A stretch of DNA of 38,487 bases from FEN-987 sp964598845 (GTDB taxonomy: Archaea > Thermoproteota > Bathyarchaeia > 40CM-2-53-6). Location: contig CAZRDM010000020.1 in the NCBI GenBank assembly GCA_964598845.1, forward strand, positions 1-38,487, given 5' to 3'. Below the pieces are notes generated by a model that worked only from the letters and a program-made list of their open reading frames with translations, searched no databases and was not told where the DNA came from. Both the position numbers and the translations under genes were made by a program. Shown here in pieces: positions 23,294 to 32,559 of this stretch (the stretch's first letter is position 1; each line of letters starts with the position of its first letter).

Positions 23294-24553
23294 TCACTGC
23301 CATGAACTCAAATACGCTGCCTGTTCTTCGGTGAACCTGTCGACTTCTATTCCATGGCTTTCAAGCCATAATGCTGCGATTTCCCTATCGATCTCCACCG
23401 GCACATTGTAGACCTTTGCTTCAAGCTTCCCTCGGTTTCTCAGCAAATATTCGGCTGCCAGAGCCTGATTCGCGAAGCTCATATCCATGACCTCTGCAGG
23501 ATGCCCATCAGCTACGGCCAAGTTCACCAAGCGGCCCTCGGCGAGAAGGCATATGCGTCTCCCATCTCTCATTCTGAATTCTTCCACATTCTGCCTGGCC
23601 ACTCGAACGGCCACAGCGGTATCGTGAAGCGCTTTCACATCTATCTCGACATCGAAGTGCCCGGCATTTGTCAATATAGCTCCATCTTTCATCAGCTGGA
23701 AATGCTCAGAAGTTATGATGCCCTTGCACCCCGTCGCGGTGATGAAGAGATCGCCAAGTTTCGCCGCTTCTTTCATTTTCATCACCTCATAGCCTTGCAT
23801 GGCGGCCTCCAATGCTCTGACTGGGTCGACTTCCGTGACAATGACCCTGGAGCCAAGCCCCTTAGCTCTCAGGGCGATGCCGCGTCCAACCCAGCCATAG
23901 CCAGCGACAACCAGGGTCTTGCCTGCTAGCAGGAGGTTTGTGGCTCGCATAATCCCTTCGAGCGCAGACTGCCCTGTCCCATGCTGACTATCGAAGAGGA
24001 ATTTTGTGAAGGCATCATTCACCGCTATCACCGGGATCTTTAACGACCCATCCTTCTCCATCGCCCGATAGCGACGAACCCCCGTAGTGGTCTCTTCACA
24101 GGCTCCGATAACTTGACGCAAGAGGTCCTTCTTCTCAGTGTGAACAGCAACTGAGAGCTCCGCTCCGTCATCAATCAATATCTGTGGCTTGTGGCTGAGA
24201 ACGTCAACGAGGTTGTTATGATGCTCCTCCGCGGTAACCCCTCTCCAAGCGTAGACATTCACACCCGACTCCGCAAGAGCAGCTGATACGTCATCCTGTG
24301 TTGATAGAGGATTACTGCCCGTAATCGCCACTAAAGCCCCGGCAGCATGGAACGTTTGCGCCAGCACAGCCGTCTTCATTTCCAGGTGAATGCACATTCC
24401 GATCGATATTCCCTTGAAGCGTTGTTCCTTCTCGAAACGAGAGCGTATTCTTCCCAAAACGGGCATGTGATCCCGTGCCCAATCGATTTTCAGACGACCC
24501 TGCGGGGCTAAAGCCGGGTCTCTTATCTTACTCATTACCATGGCTCTTTCCAT
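23294..24553 (-). CDS. ahcY: Adenosylhomocysteinase (S-adenosylhomocysteine hydrolase)
   Basis: This is a 419-residue enzyme of the archaeal short type. GISIGMCIHLEMKTAVLAQTFHAAGA is the N-terminal substrate domain signature. VNDAFTKFLFDSQHGTGQSALEG carries the central catalytic Lys/Asp region, GKTLVVAGYGWVGRGIA near residue 210 is the NAD-binding GxGxxG, and the C-terminus has NAGHFDVEID. It splits SAH into adenosine and homocysteine and so keeps methyltransferases active. The ATG at 24553 lies within a few nt of the TSS expected from TATA 24581-24587, so the mRNA is probably leaderless. It faces the XPF gene with 21 nt between stops. Confidence 0.95.
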   Translation of the reverse strand: MERAMVMSKIRDPALAPQGRLKIDWARDHMPVLGRIRSRFEKEQRFKGISIGMCIHLEMKTAVLAQTFHAAGALVAITGSNPLSTQDDVSAALAESGVNVYAWRGVTAEEHHNNLVDVLSHKPQILIDDGAELSVAVHTEKKDLLRQVIGACEETTTGVRRYRAMEKDGSLKIPVIAVNDAFTKFLFDSQHGTGQSALEGIMRATNLLLAGKTLVVAGYGWVGRGIALRAKGLGSRVIVTEVDPVRALEAAMQGYEVMKMKEAAKLGDLFITATGCKGIITSEHFQLMKDGAILTNAGHFDVEIDVKALHDTAVAVRVARQNVEEFRMRDGRRICLLAEGRLVNLAVADGHPAEVMDMSFANQALAAEYLLRNRGKLEAKVYNVPVEIDREIAALWLESHGIEVDRFTEEQAAYLSSWQ

Positions 24554-24580
24554 TCTTATTTACAGATTCGACCGGGTAAG

Positions 24581-24587
24581 TTAAAAC
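24581..24587 (-). promoter_or_regulatory. TATA box of the SAH hydrolase gene
   Basis: Read on the minus strand this is GTTTTAA; the predicted TSS near 24558 is 5 nt before the ATG. Confidence 0.45.
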
Positions 24588-24623
24588 CGTTAGCATGGGA
24601 TATCAGGAGGCAAGGATACAATC

Positions 24624-25514
24624 TTGAGTAATCTCGCCTCGATAACTAGGGCCAATTTTCTGCCGTTAACTCTCGTCATCATATTCGCCGGTCTTGGTGC
24701 TTCATCCTATTCGCACATGAAATTCAATTCAGTCGATGCCGCGCTGGCACTAATCGGAGGCCTGTTGACTCATGCTTCGGTAAACGCCTACAACAATTAC
24801 TTCGATTACCGTTCCAGAATCGACGAGCGCACGACAAAGACGCCGTTTAGCGGCGGGGTCGAGACACTGGTCAAAGGGCAGATGAAGCCCTCTCAGGCGT
24901 TTGCCGTAGCAACATTATGTCTCATCGGAGCTGGACTGGTAGGAATTTACTTTCTACTCCGTCTATTCTATGCTCTATTGCCCTTCATATTGTACGGGGT
25001 TTTCATAATACTCCTGTACACGCCTCTCCTCTCGAAGATTCATGGGCTGAGTGAATTCGTTGCTGGGTCTGGGTTCGGCCTCATGGGATTGGGAGCCTAC
25101 GTTACTCAAGCAGGGGTTGTGGATGCAGCGGGAATAACAGTGTTCGTTCCAGTCACGATATTAGTTGCTCTCCTCCTTTTCCTAAACGAATTCCCCGACG
25201 CCGAAGTTGACAAGGCAGCCGGCAGGCGACACTTGGTCATACTTCTCGGAAAGAAGACGTCAGCAAAGGTTTACGTAGCGGGCCTCGCAGCAACCTACCT
25301 TTCTATTCTTCTAGCCGTTGTATCACAAGCCGCACCTTTCGCGGTATTGGGATCTCTAGTAACTCTTCCAATGGCGTTCAAGGCCGGTCGAAGAGTGCTT
25401 CTGAACTATGATCGGACTAACGAGCTAGTACCCGCGCTAGGATTGAATGTCGTCGTAATACTATCAACAATTCTACTCTTGGGCGTGGGTTTCGTAATGG
25501 CGCCGTACGTTTGA
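24624..25514 (+). CDS. UbiA-family prenyltransferase (MenA-like)
   Basis: The 296-residue protein has about eight to nine hydrophobic helices and the two Asp-rich UbiA motifs. The first is NAYNNYFDYRSRIDE near residue 52 (N(N/D)xxDxxxD) and the second is NEFPDAEVDKAAGRRHL near 188 (DxxxD). The family transfers a polyprenyl chain to an aromatic acceptor in the membrane. The overall plan with LVIIFAGLGASS and GGVETLVKGQM is closest to MenA-type enzymes of menaquinone synthesis, but the acceptor cannot be proven. TTG start at 24624 with a GGAGG site about 13 nt upstream. Confidence 0.85.
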   Translation: MSNLASITRANFLPLTLVIIFAGLGASSYSHMKFNSVDAALALIGGLLTHASVNAYNNYFDYRSRIDERTTKTPFSGGVETLVKGQMKPSQAFAVATLCLIGAGLVGIYFLLRLFYALLPFILYGVFIILLYTPLLSKIHGLSEFVAGSGFGLMGLGAYVTQAGVVDAAGITVFVPVTILVALLLFLNEFPDAEVDKAAGRRHLVILLGKKTSAKVYVAGLAATYLSILLAVVSQAAPFAVLGSLVTLPMAFKAGRRVLLNYDRTNELVPALGLNVVVILSTILLLGVGFVMAPYV

Positions 25515-25558
25515 AAATGACCAAGGCCGCACCCAACGTGTTCGCGCTAACGTTTGCC

Positions 25559-25565
25559 TTTTAAC
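25559..25565 (+). promoter_or_regulatory. TATA-like element of the MTA/SAH deaminase gene
   Basis: TTTTAAC with a predicted TSS near 25587, 10 nt before the TTG start. Confidence 0.4.
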
Positions 25566-25596
25566 TTGACAAATCATTCCTTCACTGGAACTGGAT

Positions 25597-27065
25597 TTGG
25601 CTACGCTGCTCATCAAGAACTGTGACTGGATCGTAACGCAGAATTCCTCGCGGCAAATTCTTCGAAATGCATCAATTCTCGTCGAAAACAGCCGGATAAC
25701 AAGAATCGGCAGAGTAGGTGCAGCCTCAGCTGATGTTGAGATTGATGGGATAGGCAAGATTGCTCTACCAGGCCTCATCAACGCTCACACTCATCTATCA
25801 ATGACGCTCTTCCGCGGGTACGCCGACGACATGCAGCTTCAAGAGTGGTTGGAGAAGAAGATCTGGCCACTTGAGGCTAGGCTGACCGGCGAGGCCTGCT
25901 ACTACGGTGCGCTCCTAGGCTCAGCTGAAATGATCATGTCTGGCACAACAACCTTCGTGGATATGTACTTCCACATGGAAGACGTTGCGAAGGCTGTGGT
26001 TGAATCTGGGCTCAGAGGATTCCTGGCGTACGGAATCATAGATCTATTCGACAAAACAAAGGCGCAGCTGGAATATTCAAAGGCCGAGAAGTTCTTCAGC
26101 TACGTTAGGGACCTCGCCAACCCCAGGGTTAGGTTCGTTCTTGGACCTCACGCACCCTACACATGCTCCGCTGAGACCCTCCTTTGGTCGAAGGAGTTCG
26201 CGGAGAGGAATGCAGCACTGGTACACATTCACCTCGCCGAAACTAGAAAAGAGCAAGCCGATTCTCAGAAGCAGCATGGTATGCGTGTTGTTGAATACTT
26301 AGATAAGATTGGAGCGCTCTCGAAGAACATGCTTGCCGCGCATTGCGTTTGGCTTACGAAGACTGAGGTGAAACTTCTCGCAAACGCCGGAGTNNNNNNN
26401 NNNNNNNNNNNNNNNNNNNNNNNNNNNNNNNNNNNNNNNNNNNNNNNNNNNNNNNNNNNNNNNNNNNNNNNNNNNNNNNNNNNNNNNNNNNNNCGCATTG
26501 CGTTTGGCTTACGAAGACTGAGGTGAAACTTCTCGCAAACGCCGGAGTTCGCGTGGCTCACTGCCCTGTTTCAAACATGAAGCTCGCCAGTGGCGGCGTC
26601 GCCCCATTGCCCGAGATGTTTGAAGTTGGCCTGCCGGTTGGGTTAGGAACGGATGGAGCTGCAAGCAACAATAGCCTCGACATGTTCGATACTATGAAGA
26701 TCTGCGCCCTACTTCACAAAGCACACAGATGGGATCCCACAATTTTGGACGCACAAAAAGTGCTGGACTTGGCTACAATTGATGGCGCAAGAGCTCTGAG
26801 TGCGGAACACGAGATTGGAAGCATCGAGGCCGGAAAAAGGGCGGACATAATTCTTCTTGACGGAAGGGCTCCCAACATGATGCCTATGCATGGGAAAGAT
26901 ACTGTCGTTTCCGATCTTGTCTACTCTGCAACATCTGCGAACGTTGACACGACGATTGTCGATGGAAGACTCCTCATGACTGGTAGACAGATCAGATCGC
27001 TCGATATGTCTGAAGTCTTGTCCAAGACACAGCAGATAGCAAGTCGGCTTGTTGCAGGTACGTAG
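25597..27065 (+). CDS. mtaD: 5'-methylthioadenosine/S-adenosylhomocysteine deaminase, split by a false assembly gap
   Basis: This amidohydrolase has GLINAHTHLSMTLFRGYADD near residue 61 (HxH metal ligands), HIHLAETRKE near 210, AHCVWL near 247 and, after the gap, GLGTDGAASNNSLDMF with the metal-binding Asp. It deaminates MTA or SAH and belongs functionally with the nearby SAH hydrolase. 26394-26493 are Ns, and the 55 bases on each side are identical (26339-26393 and 26494-26548). Removing the Ns and one copy gives one continuous frame of 437 residues (TEVKLLANAG then VRVAHCPVS), the normal family length. TTG start at 25597. It converges with dph6, 2 nt apart. Confidence 0.92.
26339..26548. 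repeat. Scaffolding artefact: 55-bp duplicate flanking 100 N
   Basis: 26339-26393 and 26494-26548 are identical over 55 bp with 26394-26493 all N. This is an unmerged contig-end overlap of k-mer length, not a biological repeat. Confidence 0.95.
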
Positions 27066-27067
27066 AG

Positions 27068-27754
27068 TTAGACTGACTCTTCCAACCGAACTTCTTCGAT
27101 GTCGAGGTATCCTGAATCTCCATACCAACGGGGGATAGATTTCACGATCGAGAGACAACGCTTGAAGAATGGGGCCTTCAGTACGAATGTCTCCGCTTCC
27201 CCGCCCTCGAAGGCAACGCTCAAACCATAGCGTTCCTTGAGTTTCACAAGCAAGTCCAGCTCACGTGATCCCAGCTTCTTGCCCAGCCATGAAGCGTCCA
27301 ATCCGAGAGCGTGACAGGCCGTAACGATAATCTCAAAACCCGACTCAATTTGTTCTCTGACGAGTTGCTCCTGATTCTTATGCCAAAGCGGAGAGAAGCT
27401 TCTTAGGCCGAGCCTTTCACACAGGTTATCGAGCCTCGTCCTCTGATATTCGCTCGCAACGGCGCCTGAAACAATCCCATCGATGGCGCTGGATCTGACC
27501 AGCTCCTCGAGTCCTCGCCTAAGATCGTCGAGCTCCTCTTCTTTCATACCTTTTGTCTTGATAACAAATTGCGGTATGTCAGCTGCCTCAGCCTGCAATC
27601 CGGTCCATTTGATGGCTGGATAATGAAACATCCAGGAATCCTCCGCTTCGGAGAAGACTGTGACGAGCGCTTCAATGTCCCATCCTTGCATCTGGCCACA
27701 CCAGAGTGCGAATGAGCTGTCTTTGCCTCCGCTGAAAAGAACCGCAACCCTCAC
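27068..27754 (-). CDS. dph6: Diphthine--ammonia ligase (Dph6-type ATP-pyrophosphatase)
   Basis: The 228-residue protein begins VRVAVLFSGGKDSSFALW, the N-type ATP pyrophosphatase PP-loop (SGGKDS). It continues with GIVSGAVASEYQRTRLDNLCERLGL, the conserved block of the MJ0570/Dph6 family, and GGEAETFVLKAPFF near the C-terminus. Dph6 amidates diphthine on EF-2, the last step of diphthamide synthesis. The EF-2 gene in this window keeps the target region HEDPVHRGPAQ. The GTG at 27754 has AGGGG about 9 nt upstream; an in-frame ATG 87 nt earlier lies inside the ligase gene and adds no family sequence. It is third in a fen1-lig-dph6 operon. Confidence 0.88.
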   Translation of the reverse strand: MRVAVLFSGGKDSSFALWCGQMQGWDIEALVTVFSEAEDSWMFHYPAIKWTGLQAEAADIPQFVIKTKGMKEEELDDLRRGLEELVRSSAIDGIVSGAVASEYQRTRLDNLCERLGLRSFSPLWHKNQEQLVREQIESGFEIIVTACHALGLDASWLGKKLGSRELDLLVKLKERYGLSVAFEGGEAETFVLKAPFFKRCLSIVKSIPRWYGDSGYLDIEEVRLEESV

Positions 27755-27767
27755 GATCGCAAGTCCC

Positions 27768-29363
27768 CTAGAAATCTGCGGGCGCCTTGTACTTGAATTG
27801 GTCCTCATAGAGTCGCTGTAACCTTTGAAGCGTGTCGGCATCTTCCGGTCCCATATCCTCCCTGAACCTTGCGATTCTTGCGAACCTCAGGGCAAATCTA
27901 GACTGATAATGTGGACTCCGCTGAATTTCGTTGAAAGCTACTTCGACCACGATTGAAGGTTTCACAAAGACTGTGTAGTCGGTTTCCTTGACCTTCAGTT
28001 CGAGAAGCGTTCTCGTGATCTGCGTGAACTCTTCATCCGTTAATCCCTTGAATGTTTTTCCGATCACCAAATATTCGCCGGTTTCCTCGTCGCGCACAGC
28101 CAGATGATAGTTGCTCAACCATCCGTGCCTCCGTCCGGTCCCCCAATCGGCGGCAACGATTACTACATCGAGCTTCTCAGCAGGTTTGATCTTGAACCAT
28201 TTCTTACCTCGAACACCTGGGCTGTATGTGCTCTTCAGATCCTTAGCCATCAAGCCTTCATGCCCAGCTTGTATGGAGGCCTCCATCAGCTTCTCAGCCT
28301 CTTTCGGGTCGCCGCTAACTATTCTTGTGGCAAGGAGCTCGGCGTCCACAAAACGTTCTAGCATTGACCACCTTTTCTCATATGCCGTATCAATGAGTGG
28401 TTGACCATCTAGGTAGATGACATCGAAAAGGTATAGCTTCAGCGGAATTTCCCTCACCATGACTTCAACTTCATGCACACGCCTGAAACGCCTCATAAGG
28501 TCTTGAAAAGGCAGGGGCTTTTCGTTCTTGCCGATGGCTACGACTTCTCCTTCAACAAGAAATTCTGTGCTTCGAATACGACTTTTCGCTAGCTGTACTA
28601 TGTCTGGCAGACTGGCCGTTACATCGGTGAGTCTTCTGCTGAATACCCTCACGTCGTCTCCGTTGCGATGAATCTGAATCCGAGCTCCATCATACTTGAA
28701 CTCGAAAGCAGTTACGCCATCATGCTCTTGTAGGACTTCTTCCAGATCGTGCGCCATCTCCGCAAGCATCGGCTTGATGGGGACGAAGAGTCTAACACTA
28801 ACTGACCTAATACCGACTAAACCCTGAGTGAGGGCTATCCTCGCGACCTCCGAGATGACGCCGAGAAGCATGTATGCCCTCCGAATGAGATCTGGATTGA
28901 CTGCCGACGCGTCTGCAATCGCATCCAACACAACGCCCTCAACCGCGCCGATTCGCATCTCCCCGAAAATTATCCGCATCAAATACTCTGCATCACGGGC
29001 AGGCAAACGGCTTAGAAGAGCGTCGACCAAGACTTCCTTTTTCTGTCGCGACCCTAGTCCTGATGCCGTTGCGATCTTGTCGAATGTATCATAAACTTCA
29101 AGGATCGTAACAGGTTTGGCGATTAATGCTGCCTGAGCGCCAGTGCGATTCATCTTCCAGACTGTCTGGCCGCCTACGTCCAGAACGCGTTCATCGGATT
29201 CTGGAAAAGGTCTTCCAGTTATGAAAGACACTGCGGGCACAATTTCTCTAGGACCTAACGAATTAAGAAACTCTACAAGATGAGCAACCTTTTCGGTCCT
29301 CTTGCTGGTGGATTCTAGAGATCTACACAGCTCTGTGAACTTACCGAAGGGAGTCTCGGACAT
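27768..29363 (-). CDS. lig: ATP-dependent DNA ligase
   Basis: The 531-residue ligase has an N-terminal helical DNA-binding domain (residues 1-200). The adenylation motif FEFKYDGARIQIH has its active Lys near residue 223 (KYDGxR), followed by FLVEGEVVAI, EGLMAKDL and KWFKIKP (motif V), and an OB-fold with VVEVAFNEIQRSPHY. It seals nicks, notably after FEN1 removes Okazaki flaps, and fen1 lies 12 nt upstream. Length is slightly below the 550-600 usual in archaea, mostly from a shorter N-terminus. ATG start at 29363. Confidence 0.94.
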   Translation of the reverse strand: MSETPFGKFTELCRSLESTSKRTEKVAHLVEFLNSLGPREIVPAVSFITGRPFPESDERVLDVGGQTVWKMNRTGAQAALIAKPVTILEVYDTFDKIATASGLGSRQKKEVLVDALLSRLPARDAEYLMRIIFGEMRIGAVEGVVLDAIADASAVNPDLIRRAYMLLGVISEVARIALTQGLVGIRSVSVRLFVPIKPMLAEMAHDLEEVLQEHDGVTAFEFKYDGARIQIHRNGDDVRVFSRRLTDVTASLPDIVQLAKSRIRSTEFLVEGEVVAIGKNEKPLPFQDLMRRFRRVHEVEVMVREIPLKLYLFDVIYLDGQPLIDTAYEKRWSMLERFVDAELLATRIVSGDPKEAEKLMEASIQAGHEGLMAKDLKSTYSPGVRGKKWFKIKPAEKLDVVIVAADWGTGRRHGWLSNYHLAVRDEETGEYLVIGKTFKGLTDEEFTQITRTLLELKVKETDYTVFVKPSIVVEVAFNEIQRSPHYQSRFALRFARIARFREDMGPEDADTLQRLQRLYEDQFKYKAPADF

Positions 29364-29375
29364 CTCTGAGCTCTC

Positions 29376-30407
29376 TCAGCTCTCTCGCAGCCACAATCTG
29401 AGGCTGGAATGCTCTCGGTCATAGAATTCTCGCATCCTTCCGATTGCAAGCTGAACTCTTTCTTTTGAGAATCCTCTATCGTCGCACAGGAACTTGCGCA
29501 GTCCTTCCTCATCCAATCGCTTGAAACGAAGTCCGTAATCACCAGTGACAACTGGGTCCAAGAAGATCTTGCGAAGCTCATCGAAGTCTTCAGGAAGCTG
29601 GCTCCTATATGGATCCGCGAGGCTTTCTAAGGTTCCATGTGCCTTGATGAGTCTTAGCGCTGTCTTAGGGCCGACCCCCCTTATGCCCGCGTTGAAGTCT
29701 GTTCCAACGAGGATGGCCAAGTCAACGAGTTGTTCATGCGTTATCCTTAGCGACTCCAAGAGTGTTTGAAGCTCAATCAACTCTGGGATGAGTGGACGCG
29801 CTATACCTTTGCTTGGTAGAAACTCCTGCCCCGAGATCGTTACGTATCGAACCAAGCGCGGGGAACCGAAAAGCACGGAGTCATAATCCCGACTGTTCGC
29901 GGCCCAAACATCTCCTCGCTTGGCCATGTAGGCAGCTTGGGCTTCAGCCTCCTGTGGGGCGTGTATGTAGGGAATCCCAAGCAAGTTGAGGACATTTTTT
30001 GCATCATTCTGCATAACCTGAGTCAATGAGTTCATGGTGACAGCTTTCGACCAAGCAGATGAATAATCACCTTTACTTAACGCGACTTCCCACTCCTGTC
30101 GCGCCTTAGTCCTTTGTCGTCGTCTCTCTTCGAGTGTCCGCATCTTTCGTTCGGGTGGTTTCCCGTCAAAAACGAAGACCGGTCGGATTTGATAGTCAAC
30201 TATCAGTCGCGTCGTCCTCATCAGGAGTCCCACCAAGTGTGACGTAATATGCCCCCTTGAGTCCGTGAAGGGCCTCCCATCTCGCATGCGAATCAGAGCA
30301 AGGAATTGGTATAACATGTTGTTAGCGTCAACGGCTAGGGTTCGACCTCTCAAATCCTCCAGCGAAAGCTCACGCTTTACGACGATTGGTGATAGGTTGA
30401 ACCCCAT
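29376..30407 (-). CDS. fen1: Flap endonuclease 1
   Basis: The 343-residue protein begins MGFNLSPIV and has TLAVDANNMLYQFL (catalytic Asp of the XPG N domain), RPVFVFDGKPP, the XPG-I stretch YIHAPQEAEAQAAYMAKRG with acidic metal ligands, SRDYDSVLFG and the helix-hairpin-helix LVDLAILVGTDFNAGIRGVGPKTALRLI. It cleaves 5' flaps during Okazaki maturation and repair. The C-terminal HSSLRLWL is a candidate degenerate PCNA-binding box (the usual Gln is His here). It is first gene of the fen1-lig-dph6 unit. Confidence 0.95.
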   Translation of the reverse strand: MGFNLSPIVVKRELSLEDLRGRTLAVDANNMLYQFLALIRMRDGRPFTDSRGHITSHLVGLLMRTTRLIVDYQIRPVFVFDGKPPERKMRTLEERRRQRTKARQEWEVALSKGDYSSAWSKAVTMNSLTQVMQNDAKNVLNLLGIPYIHAPQEAEAQAAYMAKRGDVWAANSRDYDSVLFGSPRLVRYVTISGQEFLPSKGIARPLIPELIELQTLLESLRITHEQLVDLAILVGTDFNAGIRGVGPKTALRLIKAHGTLESLADPYRSQLPEDFDELRKIFLDPVVTGDYGLRFKRLDEEGLRKFLCDDRGFSKERVQLAIGRMREFYDREHSSLRLWLRES

Positions 30408-30575
30408 GAGTCTCTTGCCTCAACGCGCAGAATCCTCTTACCGTCAAGTTCCTGATAAGTTGGCGTCCTCTCCGCGCACACTAATCATTTCCTTAGCTGT
30501 AACCTCCAACAAAGCTTGCAGGTGACACTACGCCCTTTCAGGATTGTCCGCAATAAGCCCCATGTGCCGGGACAA

Positions 30576-30656
30576 TGTCCACGAAGCTAGCGATTCTGGT
30601 CGCAAGCCTTCTATGCCTAGTTCTGCTTATCGCATATGAGTTCTCATTCTTCTAGA
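30576..30656 (+). CDS. Candidate 26-residue membrane peptide
   Basis: An ATG at 30576 opens a 27-codon frame ending TAG. It encodes MSTK followed by a hydrophobic helix LAILVASLLCLVLLIAY and EFSFF: one short transmembrane segment with a basic N-terminus. It sits in the 300-nt spacer between divergent fen1 and the convergent peptidase gene, a stretch with no other gene. No good ribosome site is seen. Such a composition is unlikely by chance over a whole frame, but the peptide is very short. Confidence 0.3.
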
Positions 30657-30707
30657 CGGCGCGAAAAAAGGAAGTTCGTGGAATGAAGGGACCTGTTACG
30701 GCCCGCG

Positions 30708-32222
30708 CTATCTACGCGATTTCCGTTTTCTTAGTGTAATGAGCACGACCCCGGCAGCGATTCCAGCTGCGACAATTGCGTAGACAAGGACATTTGGTTG
30801 AGCGGGGATCAGCGGCAACTCGCTCAGCGGCGCGCTCGACGTTGTTGCACTCGAGGTTGTGAAGGTTGTCGGCACCTCACTGGCAGCGTTTGCTGAGCCG
30901 ATCGCCTCTCTTGCTCGCGAGATTGCATCTGCAAACTGCGCTTGTCCGTATGCGGATCTTGCATTAGCGAGTTGGGCTCTCGCAATATCGAGTCCATTTG
31001 TTCTGAACTCCCTTTCTGCTTTAGCAACGGCGTCCTCCGCTTGGACAAGAATGGTATTCGCCTCAGTCGCTTTATCTGCCACGGATGCTCTTCCGAGCAG
31101 GATCTTGTATGAGTAGCCGAACTTGCCGAGAACTATGATAGAGACATCCTTGAGCCGATTTATCATAGTGACATTTTCGTTCTTGCCAAGATTGAACGGT
31201 GCATCAAGCAAGTCGTCTTCAGGATCTGTGTAGCTGCCCGGATGAGAATCGATGACCCTAATCTGACCCTCTCTGGGATCTCCTTGCGCGTTAACGAGGT
31301 ATATCAGGACACCCACTCGAAGTTTGGGATACCAGTCAGAGTACATATCAGCATCTGCACCGATCTTCTCTCTCACTTCAATGTAGTAGTCTTGGGAAGT
31401 CCCCGGAATGTGAACTCGGGCAACGTGGACCCTGCCGCTCAGGTTTCCTAAGGCATCAATCACAAAGGTTCCCTCGAATTCGCCCCTAACATCAACTATT
31501 CGCTCCTGGTCTATCCAATCCACCTTGATGAGAGACCAAGCACTGAGACCTCCTCTTCCGCCCCATGACATTAGATCCCATGGTCCAACCCATACACCCG
31601 AAGGCTTCCCCTCTGTTGCGAGTCTGTAGCTGTACAGATCCGGGAGCTCGAGCACGTGCCCCAGCTCGTGACGGTACACGCCTGTCTTCTGGAATTCATT
31701 CATGAAGGACATGCCGTAGTCAGATCTTGCATGCCCCCACACCTTTCCGGCATACACTACGAACTTAATGGCATACCCTATCGCTCCGATTCCTAACTGT
31801 GATAACGCTTGGCGAGCATTGCTATCAAGGCTCCGCATTTGATCCTGATCATAGTCCCATTCGAACACTTTCATTTCCTTGACCTTGATGGGCAACTTTA
31901 TCCATCTTTCGACAATGTCTGCCGTCACTTTGAGCTTGCCGTATGACACCTGTTCATAGTAGGATTGTACTTGGGTCACCGCGATCTCTCGTAACTCATC
32001 GATTGATTTCGCATGGGTCAAATCCTCGAACTCAAAGAACGCCAACAGGTACTTCTTTTCTGTACCTTGCGTAGAGATTCCATAGGCGGCGAAAAACCAC
32101 TGGGAACTACCTGTAAACAATAAGAGCAGCAACACCAATGACTCCCTTTTTCTCGGAACTCTTGACAACCTATTGCGAGACAAATTGGTCTGACTGCTGG
32201 CCAGTATTCTCAGAGATTTCAT
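30708..32222 (-). CDS. Membrane-anchored M6-like zinc metalloprotease
   Basis: The 504-residue protein has a basic N-terminus, then a hydrophobic stretch (LVLLLLLFTGSSQWFFAAYG, about residues 28-48) that looks like a signal sequence. The catalytic zinc site is HELGHVLELPDLYSY near residue 195 with WDLMSWGGRGG downstream, matching the immune-inhibitor-A/M6 pattern (HExGHxxxxPDLY ... DxM). An Ala-rich coiled segment (about 400-460) precedes a Ser/Thr-rich stretch. A C-terminal membrane helix (VLVYAIVAAGIAAGVVLITL) ends in RKRKSRR. The catalytic domain should face outside, tethered to the membrane. The ATG at 32222 fits a TATA at 32255-32262; an upstream in-frame start would add 52 residues. Confidence 0.82.
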   Translation of the reverse strand: MKSLRILASSQTNLSRNRLSRVPRKRESLVLLLLLFTGSSQWFFAAYGISTQGTEKKYLLAFFEFEDLTHAKSIDELREIAVTQVQSYYEQVSYGKLKVTADIVERWIKLPIKVKEMKVFEWDYDQDQMRSLDSNARQALSQLGIGAIGYAIKFVVYAGKVWGHARSDYGMSFMNEFQKTGVYRHELGHVLELPDLYSYRLATEGKPSGVWVGPWDLMSWGGRGGLSAWSLIKVDWIDQERIVDVRGEFEGTFVIDALGNLSGRVHVARVHIPGTSQDYYIEVREKIGADADMYSDWYPKLRVGVLIYLVNAQGDPREGQIRVIDSHPGSYTDPEDDLLDAPFNLGKNENVTMINRLKDVSIIVLGKFGYSYKILLGRASVADKATEANTILVQAEDAVAKAEREFRTNGLDIARAQLANARSAYGQAQFADAISRAREAIGSANAASEVPTTFTTSSATTSSAPLSELPLIPAQPNVLVYAIVAAGIAAGVVLITLRKRKSRR

Positions 32223-32254
32223 GCAATGTTCACCGGCACCATGTAAAGATCGGC

Positions 32255-32262
32255 ATTTAACA
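32255..32262 (-). promoter_or_regulatory. TATA-like element of the M6-like protease gene
   Basis: Read on the minus strand this is TGTTAAAT; the predicted TSS near 32233 gives a leader of about 11 nt. Confidence 0.4.
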
Positions 32263-32501
32263 TCTTTCACAATCCGAGCATCCGTGGAATAATTCCAATA
32301 CGTCAACGACTGGCTAACGAATGTGCGCTCCGAGATTTTCCCTTCCTTTCGTGGAGAAGGACTCGGGCCGACGGCCACGCCTATCTACTGAGTAGCAATA
32401 ACCGGTTGAGCTGCTCTTCTTCAAACTAGGAAGGACATAGCGAAGTGTGTCGTGCGAACTAGCCAGCGCGGAGTTAGTGAAGTCAGTGGCGCCGAGAGCA
32501 A

Positions 32502-32510
32502 CACATAAAT
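32502..32510 (+). promoter_or_regulatory. TATA-like element of the EF-2 gene
   Basis: CACATAAAT predicts a TSS near 32531, 29 nt before the ATG at 32560. The rest of the 337-nt divergent spacer (32223-32559) holds no convincing gene. Confidence 0.4.
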
Positions 32511-32559
32511 GACATTGAGTTATGTTGCCATCGCGATTTCGGAACAGGGTTGAGAATAA

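Noticed and set aside
26339..26548. Direct repeat or transposon target duplication around the N run
   Set aside because: Exact 55-bp identity at both contig ends, matched by a second gap with the same length, marks an assembly overlap.
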